From Liolophura sinensis (Eukaryota; Mollusca; Polyplacophora; Chitonida; Chitonidae), in assembly GCF_032854445.1 (NCBI RefSeq), contig NC_088303.1:11975501-12039500 (forward strand): DNA of 64,000 nt. The letters are read 5' to 3'. The notes beneath the pieces were generated by a model. It ran no database searches. It saw nothing but the letters and a program-made list of their open reading frames with translations, and was not told the DNA's origin. The translations under genes and the position numbers were made by a program. Positions within the stretch are counted from its first letter, which is position 1; every line of letters begins with the position of its first letter. Below, one piece after another: positions 33,001-48,000 of the stretch.

Positions 33001-36000
33001 GAACCACTGCTTGTGAAAAGCTGTATTGAAATATTATTGTGTCATGATAGGCATGTTTTTTCGCTAATTTACACAGCAAGACTGGAAGTAATTTTCCCCA
33101 TACCCACAATATTAAAAATGTTGTGACCTGTGCAAAACAGTTGTACTGTTACAGAATACTGAATGTGGTTAACATGGTAATAGGCATGACAAGGAACTTG
33201 TTATTTTTTTAATATTTTAAGGAAGAGTACTGAAAATGTCCCCATAAACTGTGTAATTAGGTGATCAGTGAAGCAGTGTAATAAGTTGTAGTGTAAAATG
33301 GTGGCAGTTTTAGTGTTGAAGACTAATGCAGTTCATACTTTTAAATGTATGCACTGTATTTTTAGATGTACATGTATATGTAACATGAATGTGTGTTGAA
33401 TGTGACATACTAGTTTCTAAGGCGATGGGCAAGCTTTTTTGGAAGGCATTTATTTATCTGTATGAAGAATGGATCAAAATATTCTGTGTACGTGTAGTTT
33501 ACACATCAACAGGAAAAGATAGGAGAAACCATAAAAATTCCCCATGGAAGTTTGTACTTGTCAGATTATATTTCATTTGTCATGATGTCATTATTACGAT
33601 AATAAACTAAATTTTCTATGTCATGTAAGGCGAATCTGGGTGCTATGAAAAAATGTATAGTGGAACAAGATTTCTGATTGTAGAGATCATGAGCAGGATG
33701 TGTTGTTATTTCTGTCACAGAAAGTCCTGTAATGTTTGGCCTTGTATGGCATTTAAAGGTGCAGCTTTGATATGCATCATGAGCACATATTTTTTTTTTT
33801 TTACCCTGTGGATAGGGAAAGAGAAACACCCAAAAAGTATTATGTGGCATCTGTGTAATGAGTGACATGAAAATCAGATACAAGTAATTAAGGTCTTTTG
33901 TATATTTGTAGTATGCTTAGCTAAGCATGACGAAGAAATGTTATTGTAGAAATCCTGGCATCATTGTGATTTTGTATTAACACCTACACACATCTTATTT
34001 AGAAATAGAACCTAGAGAAATTAGCTGAAGCTGATGACATACATGAAGACCAGCTGTTCATCAACATACATGTACTTAATTAGAATTGAATGAAGTGACT
34101 GTCATCTGTCGGGAAGCACAAAGCCGAGTGTACGATATCTTATTAATTCAGGATACAAATTAATGAGTTGTCTTTGTCTTCCATCCTTATCATGAATAAC
34201 TTTTACCGTAAGTAACCAGGTGTAAAGGTGAAGGTTCTGAATGTGTTAGTGGAAAGGGTCATCTGGATTAAAATTAACACAAATGCATGCTGTTATTTCC
34301 ACGGCCTGTTGCAAATTTAAAATAATCTCAAACATTAATTGTCATACATATAAATGCACTGTGGTACACACATTACATGATATATAATGGGGTGTGTAAT
34401 ACATTTATTTTTTATAATACAGATGTGTAATTGATTTTCTTATTGATTTAGAAGTACTTTATGGCTGCAGCAAATTTTTTTGATGACACCCACAAAGATA
34501 TAATTTAGCGTGATTTTGTAATTTCAGAGGCTAACCGTTTTGACCCACGCATAATCTCAAAAAATGTTGATGAGAGAGGGGCTCCGCTGTTTCACGGGGT
34601 GATAGGAGAGAATGAGAAGGTTGTGGTGCTGGATGAACCCTTAACGGCCAAGGATGACGATGAAATGGGCGAAGCAAGTAAGTATTCACAAGAATACAGT
34701 GGACATGTCATAGAAGACATTGCAGTGCACATAATGTGTTCTGACTTTTGACTTACTGATTAACCATGTTAACGTGGTGCGTCAAATTGACTTTGTTGAA
34801 TGAAAATATCACCAATGCAATTTATGGAATTTGCAAAATGCGACAAATATCAGCATGTGAACACCACTTACAAAATAGAATAAAATGTAATACTATTTTG
34901 ACAAGGCGATTCTACTTGTAAATGCGCTCTATCCGTTAGTTCTACCAAAGTTAACTTTTAAGATTTTAAAAGAAAAATTAAACTTGCCCAGGAGTCAGTG
35001 TTTGGTTCTGTTTTTCTAGTGATAATGAATCTCCACTTGTACATTGTAAATGAATATGTATGATGTAGCCTTCTGCTACATGGACCGGTAAGTGATGGAG
35101 AGATACATACAGAACACATATGCGTATGTATGGGAGCAGTCTCATTTACAAAATCCTGTAGACTTGTCAGAGCCACGGTGGGTGAATGTAGATGTACAGG
35201 GATGGGGAGTTTGTAGGATGTCAGAACATGCAACTTAAGCAACTTTTTTTGTAGTCTGTTTAACTGTATATGTATGCAGGATGTGTATGTTGAAGTAAAA
35301 AAGCTGGAGGTTGGACAGAAGTAGGCCAGCTTGACATTCATCAGGCCATCCCAGTCTGGTCTGGCCAGTAATTCAACTCAGACAAACCTGTATTTACGTA
35401 TGTAATGTAAATACCTGCTTTCGTTACCACATGGTGGTGAACAGACTTAAAGTCAGGTAGTCTGTGCTAGACTAGGCCGTTTACATGCAAGCCTTTAACA
35501 TCTCCCCATTTATGGACTTTACAAAGTTTGAATGCTTGATGCTATTGACAGCATTGATTTATACCTGTACATGTATGTCCTGTTTTTTTTTAACCTTCAT
35601 TATTTGAGAGAAATAGATGTACACCTATCTAGTTGCTGATGACATTATATTCTCCAACCAAATCAGCTGTTTATCAACATCCTATGTATGTATGTGTGTA
35701 TATATATATATATATGCATGTTTTAGTGGATCCATTGTCACATCCTTTTCATCTTTCTAGAGACTTGATCATACATGTTACACAGGATAAGAATCATTTT
35801 ACGCGTACAAGATACATGTATGAGATACATGTGTACAGTTGTATATCATCTGGTTGTAATGAATGGAATGGCGAGGAGTGTATATGTAAATCATTTCAAC
35901 AGGTGTGTCTTCCAGTGATTGTTAAACTGACAGTAATATCAAGCAAAAACCTTGAAGAAAATACATATACATGCATTTGACCTTTGAAACATTGCTGTGA

Positions 36001-39000
36001 TCTGGGTGACATATGATACGAATGTTTTCATGTATCACCTACATGTTTATGTACTGTAATAATTGTGGAGCAACAGCTTTAGTGATGGAGCAGGTGCACT
36101 ATCCCCGCGCGGCAATTGCAGGTGTGCTCTCCAGACTTCCAAACACCTGACACATCAAACTTTATCTTTGCTTACGAAATAAACAGTGTCTTTCTGTGAC
36201 ATTTTGTAGTCTATGTTGCATTGTTAATGTCAATATTCTGTTCTAACACCTCACCATTTGTCCACATTTTAAGAACCGTAAGTTCAGGGGAAAAAAAATG
36301 TTAAAAATCACCTTCATGATGTAGGTCCTTGGATGCTTTAGGTACATGTAAATTTTAGGGGGGAGACCATTCCTACTGAGGGAGAAAAAGAATCTAAAAC
36401 ATACACGCAGTCCTACATATTCAAGGTGCCAGATGGTTTTGTTCCTTTCACCATTATCTATGTATCCCCACAAAGTTTATCATTCTTGGCCAGTTGATAA
36501 ATCCATTTTCTACACAAAAGGGGTCAGTATTGTAGGCAGATGATAGCTGTTGGCTTCCATTAACCCTACCTGTACTGTAATGTATATGATACACAGGTTA
36601 CAGGGTTCAGGATGTTTGGTCCTTCATTTGTTTTTAAGACCTCGCAATAAAGTTGGTATCATTTGACACCTTTACTTCGTACATGTATTTGATGACTGTA
36701 TTTTTTGTTAAGGTCATCACTTTAAGAACTCAAAATAAGGAACATTTAGATCCCTGGGTTATCATTTTTGTGTGAAGAGATTTGTACATGTAATCACACC
36801 CTCCTCACAGATGTGACCCTAGCAGCACAAAAAGTTTGCTGGACCATGCAGAATTAACATGACACATACAGTGTATCTGTCATCCAGACTGGATTCACAA
36901 GAGAAAGAACCTTACTGCCTGAAGACATTATGTAATAGGCAGGATAACTCAGATGTGGGATTGGACAAGCCGCTGCGCCAAACTGAACTGAACCGAACAG
37001 ATCGGGGGAACAAAATATGTCTTCACATTCAGATGTACACTATATGCAAAAATTTGACAGAGCTACTAGACCTCAGTATAAACTGGAAAGATAAAAGGGT
37101 CAGCTCAGCATGTGCAAAGTAAAATGAACTCTTGCTTGTTTTATCTTATGTAATGGACCCCTTAAGTGGCCTCTGACTTATATAGCTTACTGACTGTAGT
37201 GGTTCCCGGTCCATACCACATATATAGATCTATCTGTGTGGTTCACTTCTCAAGCATTTCCTGTACTACTGAGATTTGTGGGCTCCCCTCCACAACGACC
37301 AAGTATCCCTAGTGTAGCATTCTGTTTTCAGTTCACATGTACTCACAAGTTGCTACTTCAGGGAGTGAAGCAGTGCTCCAGCCAGTAGTCAGCATTACCA
37401 AATATTTTGTACTTTACATTGTCAAATTAGATTGTTTATTAGGTGTGTACTTTTCGAATTAATTATGAAAAAGACATTGAAAGGAACAAAACAAATGACA
37501 TTATGGTAAAACTTATTAATACTTGCATTGACCCACGCTGTATAGTGAAGTGTAAATGTGTAAATGTAGTAATTTCAAAAAGGAGGCCAAATTGTTGAAT
37601 GGCTATTTAGCTGAAGTGGGTTTCACCCAGTCTCTGCCCAGTTTCCTCCCACCATAATGCTGGCTGCAAAATATATCTTTGAGTATGGCATAAAACATCA
37701 ATAAAATGAATAAGTAAACCATTTGGCTTTTCAAGAGAAATTGAAAATAACTTTGTCTAATTAATTCTAATTCATGCCGTGGTCCTGCAGTGTAAATGCA
37801 GCAGGCAAGAATCTGTTTTTGGTTAGCTTTAACACAGGAAACATGGTGTCAGAGAGCATTAGCATCAAGTGAATTTGTAGATAAGGCAGAGTGGACACAT
37901 GTGATTGTATTGCGAGGCTTGGGCATTTGCCAAGCTGTTTCTGGGGCATATTTCTGGTTTGGTCAGATTAGCACAACCTGCCACATATGGGAATGATACT
38001 CTCAACCTATTACTTGTAATAACACGCAAAAATAATAAATGATATTATTTATTCAGGCTTTTGTCTGGTGTGTGTCCGGCTAACAATTGTGGTGGTAAGG
38101 AAGAGTGGTGAAAGTGTTTCGTGTCTCTGGGTTTCACGCATGTCAGTACACGTGAGTGGATATTAGCCACCATTAGATAGAGTGTAGGACATTCTGGTAT
38201 GTCAGACAAATGTACCTGGTGCATGCATGAGCAGTTTCATACATTTTCCTGTGAGCTATGGGCAGTTTCATACATGTTCCTGTGAGCCATGAACAGATTT
38301 GTAACATTTTAGTTAGTTATTAATGGTCAGACTTAGATAAAAAATGCAGAAGAAAGGTTTATTTTTCTGTTGAAATATTTTATTAAAAAAAGAAGTGTTC
38401 TTTAGTATCACTGGAACTCTATCAGAATACTTTGTGTGATTTGATATTTTAGTGTACTTAATACTCTTTGTAAAATGTAGCATTTTTTATGGGATTCGCA
38501 GATTTCTTTTTAAAATATTTTCCATTCTTAGACAATAAACTGTTGGGTATTGCATTGCTGTAGCTTCTCAACATATTATTTTCATGAAGCATTGTCCATG
38601 CCCATTTACCTTTTATTCATTCCTGAACATAAGTCATTCCTCAGTCCTGCGCAGATTCCTCACTAAAGCTCAAATTCTTCTGTTCAAATTACATAAATGT
38701 ACTGTAGATGTTATTTTATTACTTTTTTAAGTTCTGTGCATGGTCTCAATCCCTCTGTACACATACATGTTTAAGTACACACGAGTGAAACAAATGATAG
38801 TGATGATATACAGTAAATGACAAAAAGAAAAAGAAATTATAAAAATTCACACATGGAACAGTTGCACATTTGCCTGATTCGGAGAGGACTTTCAAGATTT
38901 GTTAGGAAGGTTGAATGATATCCTGCTGAAAAAATGGAGTTTCAGTACCAAATTGAGAAGTAATATTTTATGACATTTATTTGCCTCTAAATATTAGGTC

Positions 39001-42000
39001 ATTTACTGTACATGTGTGACTGACACAGCCTTAAGTGAGGAGAGATCTACAGGTGTAAGTGATAGTCACAGCTGCTCAGGTCACATCAAGTGACCGGGAA
39101 GGAATCGCGCACGGCATTGCAGGCCTTATTTCTTTTATGCAAATAGTGATTCGGTTTATGTGAAGGCTGCGGAAACAGTGTTTCACACGACCGGTTGCAG
39201 GTCGCAAAAGCGAATGATTCATGTGAAACAATAAGCGATGGTTACATACTTTCTTTACAGCACACTATTTTCAGCCACTAAACAGTGACTACCGAAAATA
39301 TCATGGCTGTCAATAGTTTGCCTAACTTGGATTCCACAACTGCTGGCTGTCCTGTGTGACTGGTGCCTGCTTCCGCTTGCGCTTTATTTCACACGTGGAA
39401 TGAGAGGATAATGTCAGCTAACTTTACTGTTAGATTACATCATATTACATCAACTTTACATCGATTTTACTGTTCACTTGGGCAGAAAGTAGGGCTTCGC
39501 CAAGTTTAATTATATTTGTTGGTTTACATGTATGAAAAGCATAAAGATAAATTGCATGTACACCTCAAATAAGAAAAGAGTTACTGGCTGAGACATTTGC
39601 GTACATTTTAGAACCATTGACACATGCACCTTTGTAGGATAATTCCCCAGAAAACAACATATTGACTCTTTGACCAGCTGATGTTTTATCACATCAAATG
39701 TTGCTGTGACAGTTGTGAGTAGGGCACCAAGGCAGGATTTCTTGGAATTGCCACTTGTATATATCGCAGAGTGAGTTAAAAGTTATCAAAGCTGTCAGCG
39801 AATGTTATTTACCAGATCTGTGTTTATGACAGGTAAGTTTTGGCAGGTATTTTCGTTCTGCCAAGTTACTCGGAAGACTGTTGAAATACAGAAATGGACA
39901 TCATGTTGACTCTGAATAACATGTTACTCAACATTAAAAGTTCACACGCAATTCTTGGCCATGTAGAGATGCGAGTCATTTATGCAAACTGTTAAAGCTA
40001 ACGAACCATGGGATTACAAGTGGTTTAAATTTTGCAAAATACAGCCTGGACGAGTGGCTTGGTGCTTACATGTATGGCACAACTGACTATTATTGGGTAT
40101 GTCTACATACATGCATCAGTGCCCTGATCAACAGATTAAAGGAAAGGCCTTATATACAGGCCCAGAAGTCGCGCACCATCCAGGTTGAGGTTGAATGCTT
40201 GAGCTACCCGATCTCTTCCAAACATAAAAAGCAATTCATCTCTTTCTTGTACTGTTAATTTATCAACCATAATTAATTCTAAAAGAGAGAAAAAAATTTA
40301 AAATCGGTATTAAATCTGAAACACAGAAAAATAAAATAAAATGAAAATCAGGATGGTGCACGACTTCTGGGACACCCTGTATTTTGCTTTGTCAAATATG
40401 GAATGTTCGTTTTCATAACACACAGTGCATTAATTTTTTTTTTAATTTTTTTATTATTATAATACAATTTGCCTTTCAGCTCTATGAATGTCTGCTTTGG
40501 ATGCGGCCTGCTTAATATACCATAGTGATACGAGAAAAGAATGTTAAGTGCAGCCTGGACAAACAAATTACTCTGAAGTACTTAGTTTTCGCGTGGTACT
40601 AGTTTTCATGGATTTTGCGGTTTACCGCGAAACGTAATTTCAGTGAATAAAAATATCCAATATCGAATCATATTCTACAGGTAGTAGTAATAATGAAATA
40701 ATGAAGTGAAATCTTTGCTAGGCTGACGGGAGTTGTGATAAGAAAGCCCAACGGGCGAGCTAAATTTTTTAACAGTAGGGAAGGGAAATTGTGGTTTAAA
40801 TATATACAAACTCTGGTGCTAAGGCTAGGTGGGTATAAAACAAAGTGGGACTTTATTCGTCTTTAGTTTGATCAATCTTTGCTATGCCCGTAAAGTGAAA
40901 GAAAAGTAGATATTAGCACGTGCTGGCTTCCAATGAATGTCGCTCTTATACATGCTATCCCATTTGCTGTATCTGTCCTGTGGTCCAATGAGTGAGCTTC
41001 TAACGAACTGTGACGTGTGTACAACAACACAGTGGTCGTTTTACAGCTACGGCAATGTTTGCGGTTTCTGACCTGCTACAAAAAACAATGCAAAATTTAC
41101 CGTGTTACTTGATGAGTGACTGGCGGTGATAATGGTGAATTGATATGTTTCGTGTTGAACTGCTGAAAAGGTGACAGGTCAGTTTGCCAGGTGTTTACAA
41201 GTACTCGTCAATGATTCGAAAAGAAGTGACACCTGTTTGAGTACTGCTCATGGTAGGTACGAAAGTAATCTTCTTACGTTGTGATAATCCATCCCCCAAT
41301 GTTTTAACCTCTGATCCAGATCATGAGGATTAGTGACACCGCAGGAAACAAAGGAGGATTAAAGGCACCCATGATGATACCAGTTTGATGTGCTCGAATC
41401 TTATTATATTATTATATCTTGGAAAATTTTAATATTTTAAGATTTGTTTTTCTGAATTCTCTTAATGGTGCGAAAATTAAGTCCCGCAAAGATATTTTTG
41501 GAGAAAATCTGTGAAAAAAAATTTCAGCGAATAATAAGTACTTTACAGTATATTTTTTGGCTTTAAAGCAGAACCCCCTATGTGTGTGTGTACTCACATT
41601 CATGTTTATTGAACTAGATTTGTGAATAAGACACATATAAAGACACATGTACATTTAGGAAAAACTTGTATGCCTTCAGGTAGATGAAACATTCAGTAGT
41701 AGACGATTCACTGTGCAAATTCACTCTCATTTTTATGTATAGGATTGGGATGGATTTTGTTCTATACCCCTGTACTAAATATTGTGATGTAAATAGATTC
41801 TCTGCATGATAAATCTCCAGCTCGAAGTTGGATTTCAGTAAACCCGGGACAATATTGACCACACGAAAGGGAACAGGAGATCTGTTTCAATCTCATTTCT
41901 ACATTTGATCCAAAGCTTGAAGTGTGAAAACCTCATGTCTTCCCACATCATACCATAGTGTAGGTTCTTCCATTCTTGGTACCTATGAACATGGAGTGTG

Positions 42001-45000
42001 CTCTGTAAACAGAAACATTACATATGATGGGTCTGGTGTCTCTTGTTCATCAGGCAGGTTTGACAGTGGCTGTGGTGATACAGGTTGGAGTATGCAGATC
42101 AAGACGCAGCAAATGTACCATTAATAGTTAAAACCATTTCTCTGCTGGCATTCATGTACATTTTCCTCTTGCATTTCTGGACAGAAAATTTTTGAGGGTA
42201 AGGCTATAACAGAAATGTCCTCATTCAGAGGCCTCGGAACAGGATCTATGATAGGGTAACTGTCAAGTGACAACACTCAAGGTTTATTGTTAAACTGGCC
42301 TGGTAGTGAGGTAGTCAAGGCATAATGGTAGAGAAGAATGGAGGTAAAAACCCAGCCCCTGTGACTATTGTCTGTGCCTGTAAGATAGACCCTAGAGGGA
42401 GAGCCTGTAATCTCAGCAGAAGGTGAATAGGTCAACATCTCAGGTAGACATAGGTATATCCTCTTTCACCTCTTTGCTTGGATAAACTTTAAACCTGGCA
42501 CAGTCTACCCTAGAGTTTGGCATAGTTTTCCTCCCACTGTATATTCCAGTATTAAAATGAAGGATTTCTGCTCTACGAAACTTAATAAAAAGATCTCCCA
42601 GGCATCTTAGTTTCTTAAGACATGAAAGAGATATTATGTACAATAATATTTTGTTATGTGAAAAAAGGAAGTTCTAGTACAAAAGTATAGCACTTATTTG
42701 TTGTAGTCTTTGATGTTCATGTGGCGTGACTGCTGTAGGTATATTTATAGCTAGCTGTTGGCTAGTATTTCTTGCCCCATGGTAATATCATTCCGGAACA
42801 TACCAGATAAATTCCATTTAGTCATGTATTTATTTCACCACTCCTACATCATTAACTCATAACTGACATTGATTCTTCACACTCTGCAGGCTTTTAGTAT
42901 CACCATATGTTAATGGATTTGTTAACATGAAAAGAAATTTAACAGGTGTGTGTGATTATATTGACATTGTATATTTCAGATATTAAGTAGGCAAGTTACA
43001 TTGTACACATGCTTTCCTTCCCTCTTCAACTTGGGAGAAGTTAGTTTGTCATAGTGCCAGGCTGTGGCCTTGGCTGTATGAGCTGCCCAGGTTTTCAGCT
43101 TTACAAGAGTAAGGACTTAACCAGCCCTGATGTTTGAATATATGAAGCATAAAGTGAAATTTCACATCAAGTAATTCAGCTGAAAAATATAGCTCTGTTC
43201 AGAAACATATACAAACCAGAATGTACCAACGTACATGTAGGTAATGTTCACAGTGTAAACAAATACATGTCTGCTACTGTTCTGAGATCCAGTATAATAT
43301 CCCTCAAAATTAGTTTTACTTCTCACAATTTGTATGTACATGTATTCAAACATGAAAAATAATTTCCATGTACTATCTTCATTGTCATTTTTATTAAGAT
43401 TATGAAAAGATGAGTACAGATAAATGGTTTGTTGCACTTACTGGTGAAATGGCCACAATATTCAAAATAAGTAAGAGTGTATGGCTGGCTCTGTGTAGTC
43501 TGCCACTATGTGAACGCTCAATTTTTTGAACTACAAGATTATTAATTCCTTCCTTACTTCATTTATTTAATACAATCTCTAATGTTTTCTGCCTTCGTGT
43601 TCCGTCTCCATTATTGTGTTAGATTCCTGGAATCATCATTTAGCCATTTGTCATTTACATTTACATACATGACTGGAGGCTGAAGGCTTGACTTTACCCA
43701 CCAGTGGAGCAGAAAACTACACCAAATGCGTGCCAGAGATCTGTGAATAAAGATGTTGCTTAGGCGGTGTTAGTGCCACAAGTTTATATCCTTTACATGT
43801 CTGTTTAAGATGCTACTGGGGAAATGGAATGAGCAAATCAATACAGAGCCAGAGGAACATGTTAGATACTGAGCTTCATTATGTGGTGTGTAGGTTAATA
43901 CACCAGTTCAAGTGTGGGCCGGTTAAACAGTCAGATATCTGGACCTCGTCTTGAAGCGGTTGATGCCATGAAGAACTGATACAGACAAAAGTAAAAGGAG
44001 TCTAAGTTTGATAATTTGCTGCATGTCCATGTACAATGTACAACTGTACATGCTACTGACTGCATGCACATTATATAGCGCTGTGGACAAGGTGGCATTT
44101 CCCTCGTCTACATTATCAGTTTTATTCCAGTCAGTTCTGTTATCATTTACATAAGTTTACATACATGTAGTTACCTTGTCCAAATTGCAAGATCTTATTT
44201 TAATTCCCACAAACAGTGGGCCAAACAGTGTGATACATTTATTCACATGTTGAAACCATGCATACAGATTGTTTCATGCATTTTCAAGCTGATATTTGAA
44301 CATGAGGACTGTATGAAATGTATTCTTTTTTCTCCTCATGCCAATATTGTTAAGGCATTGGAGCACTTCGTCATTCAAATTCTCACACATTGATGGCTGG
44401 GTTAGGGAAGGCGTTAGTCATGCTGTGACATAACAGTGCCTAGACCGAAAAGGAGGCGGCTTGTAACTCCTACAGTGGTTTGCCAGGTCCATGACAATGG
44501 TGTGAAAAAGTTCTGCGCAGTGTGCAATTTTTATGATGAGAGAAACTGACACATGTAAAATGGCTACACATCATACTTTGTACAGCACGTGCTGATATCT
44601 ACGCTCACTTAACAACACTACCTACAATAGACAAGCTTGACCTTTGGATGCTATGCAACACACCTTGGCTTGTTTAGGCTTAGCCTCACCACTGAGGTCC
44701 TCATGTGAACTATTTCAGGAACATTCAGCAGTAAAATCATTCCAGGTGTTGGTTAAAATCACGCTTTAGATAAAAAGAATGCACATGTATCGAGTATAAG
44801 AGACAAAGGTTGAGACAGTGTTTGTGTTTTCTGATATCACTTCCTGTCTCTTTACAGCGACCCCAGTGACCTGTGCGTTGTTCAAGATTTCTGTACAAAT
44901 TTTGCTAGTGGTGGCAGTGATGTAAAGAGATTTCTGTTTTATGTTTGCTAGTGGTGGCAGTGATGTAAGGTAAACAAGAAAGTGGTGCCAACACTGTAAT

Positions 45001-48000
45001 GAGTATGTATACACACATTTATTGATGACAACCATAATTTGTTTTCATAATATTTTGAAGAATGGCAGAACTTGCAGACACCCAACTGTGATTGTTTTGT
45101 TTTCTAAAGGTTAAAGGCTAACCTGTTCACATGTATTGCCGCATGGCTGGTACATGAGGTGTTTTTAAGGAGTGGTGTGATGACCACCTGCCTCTGTACA
45201 GCCGATGCGTCTGTTTCCATACTCTTACTTATTGTAGCGGGATTTAAGGAAGCAGGATTTAAGAAGTAAATTCAATGTAGGGAGGTTTCATGTATTCATG
45301 TTTTAATGAATTTTCACGAAAATTTTGTTAAGATAGTTATCTGAAGCCATACTAGTTAATTGATGAAGTCAATATTTGCCAATATAGTGTTTATTTATTC
45401 TTGTAGGAAGTTTTAAACTTACGTTTATCTGTTTCTGTGGTGGTGGTGGTATTGTATTGGCGTTCCTACATATTTGGGATAATTATAAGTATTTTTCAGC
45501 AGTGTAGTGATAATAATGTAGAAATTACAAAATTCTATGATATTGTCTTATCTCAAGAACCTTTACCTTATATTTTCGTTCTTGTTTCACACAGTAAAAT
45601 GACATTTATTGTCCTCAGTTAAACCTTGAAATCAGAAGTTTGTGTTGCCGCCATTTTTGTACATTTATGGTAATTAGAACCTGCACTTATAGGCTTTTAG
45701 AAATCGGACCAGGATTTTCCCACCACAGTTTGAAAAGGAATTTATCATTCATTACCCTTATGTGGAAATTGGTTATACTTTTTGAGTAATATGGATAAAA
45801 ATACTTTAATTGCCTGAAAATGACTTTTCAGACATTTTCAGGCAATTAGATTCTGGCTTCAAGGTAAAGCCATTATTTTGGAGTTCTTGGTTGAGATTGT
45901 GATGATATCATTGTGTCATTTGTGCTTACAAATTGTCAAAAATTGCTCTTCTTACCAATCAGTCTCCTAATTTGGTTCACTGCTCCACCCACACCGTGTG
46001 GAAATCTATGAATAGGCTGATTTTTCTGCATCCGTAGATGGCCTTGAAATCTGCCAGGAGGAGACACCAAACTGCTGGTAAACATCCTCAGTAAGTAGAT
46101 ATTTCATTAAGAGTGGGAAAATTCTTGTATGGTGATTTGAGAAACAGTCCCAGTGTCTGAAATAGTGATTTTGATCCAGTTTAAGAATTCAAGAGATAGT
46201 TGACACTTGGTGGGAACCAGTCCCAGGAAGCCGAGAATACATAGTCAAAAATCTGTGAATCTTTCCCAGTCCCAAAAATTGTAGTCTCTCCAGTCTCACG
46301 AAACCTGAGAATCCAGCTCCAGTCTCGTGCAAGTAGAAATTATCTGAGATATCAAAAGTGGACAACAGAGACTATATACCAGAATATGTCAACTGAACTT
46401 TGGTACCATAATTTGAGACGAGTCTCATGAGACTTTCTGTGCAATGTATTGTGTTCAACTAGGATTCTGTCCCATATGACACTCAACTGTTTGGTACTTG
46501 TCAACTCCCTCATCATAAAAAATATTCATCATCTGATTCACTGACAATTTATTCTTGGAGAACATTATTTCGTATAAGAATCTTGAATCTCCTGTACAAG
46601 TGGTACTGGATACCAACCCGAGTTTGGGAAATGTTATGAAATCGGATCCAAATAGTAGCAGTGTCTCCGAGTTCAGGGGAGGGAATCTTGATTGGTTTAT
46701 TCATTTAACAAGCTTCCCTCGGCATGTGAAATATCAATTAGGATTAAAGTGAGTGAATGGTGTCACATTCATAGGTACATGTACCTGTATACTTGAGAAG
46801 ACATCATAAGAAACGAAAGCACATAAGACAACTACAATAATTGAACCGCTACATTATCCACCTAGACATGCACTCTGATGGGCAAGATGACCATTACAGA
46901 CTGATACCAATCAAGCACAAATTCATAAGTACATGTACGTAGGTCAAACCACTAGTATGCCCTCCTGAGGAACTTTATGAGACACTGTATTTACATACAT
47001 ATATATATGACAGATTAGTTTCTAGGCTCTTGATAACAGATATACGTGTACTGCAGTAATGATCATGTGACTATGAATTTAATGTAGGTTGCAATGTAAC
47101 ATGACAGTGGTATGAGAACTTCATTATACCGGTACCAGTTTTACCTTGACATAGCAAATAAAATATTCAGTATTGTCATCCAGATGACTATAATTACATG
47201 TAGCAGCATTATAATGGTATTGTGGCAGATACCCGTTAACTACTTACCAAGTTAGCACTATTTAATTAAGAGGCACATGTATCTTGCACTTTACTTTCAA
47301 CAAAAATGACGAAAATAGACCTGTCATGTGACATAAAGTTAGTCCCTGCATATGTCGGTTGAATCTCACTTACATATAGGATTGTAGCTATAACAACACC
47401 ATCCACTCCCCACATGGACAAGTACAGTTTCCTGACTTCACATTAACCCATGTAGGATTGGATCAGTGTGAGACAATGAGGACAATATAGTTTATGATGC
47501 ATATATCCCTATACCTTCTCTGAAATATGAACTCTTGTTTTTATTGCTAACATAATATCATGCCTGTAGAATTGCTGATACCAGTGGACTGTGTTATGTA
47601 GAATGTCGGGCACATGTGGAATAAAGTGTGCGAATGAAACTGCAGTCCTTTCACCCACTCATCTCGCAAGGCTAATAGGAAAATGCTGACGCAAATGCTT
47701 CGTTGTATGTCATGAGTTGGTTGCTTTATTGTGAGCCGTTTACAGTGTGATGTACAGGATTCAGAGTATATTCTTTGCGGGGACTTAATTTTATGGACTG
47801 GCTAACAGTGTATCAGACTTGGTTTAGGTGCAATTTATGTGTTTATCTTAGACTTGGCTTCTTTTACAACATTTGCCACTGACGCAAAGCTTCATGGGAG
47901 AAGACAACATATGAAAACTAAGATTTTATTTGCTTGACAACATGGTCAGTTGTAAAACTTCTGGTGCTTATTAAAGTTTAAGCATGTTGTCCCATTCTCC

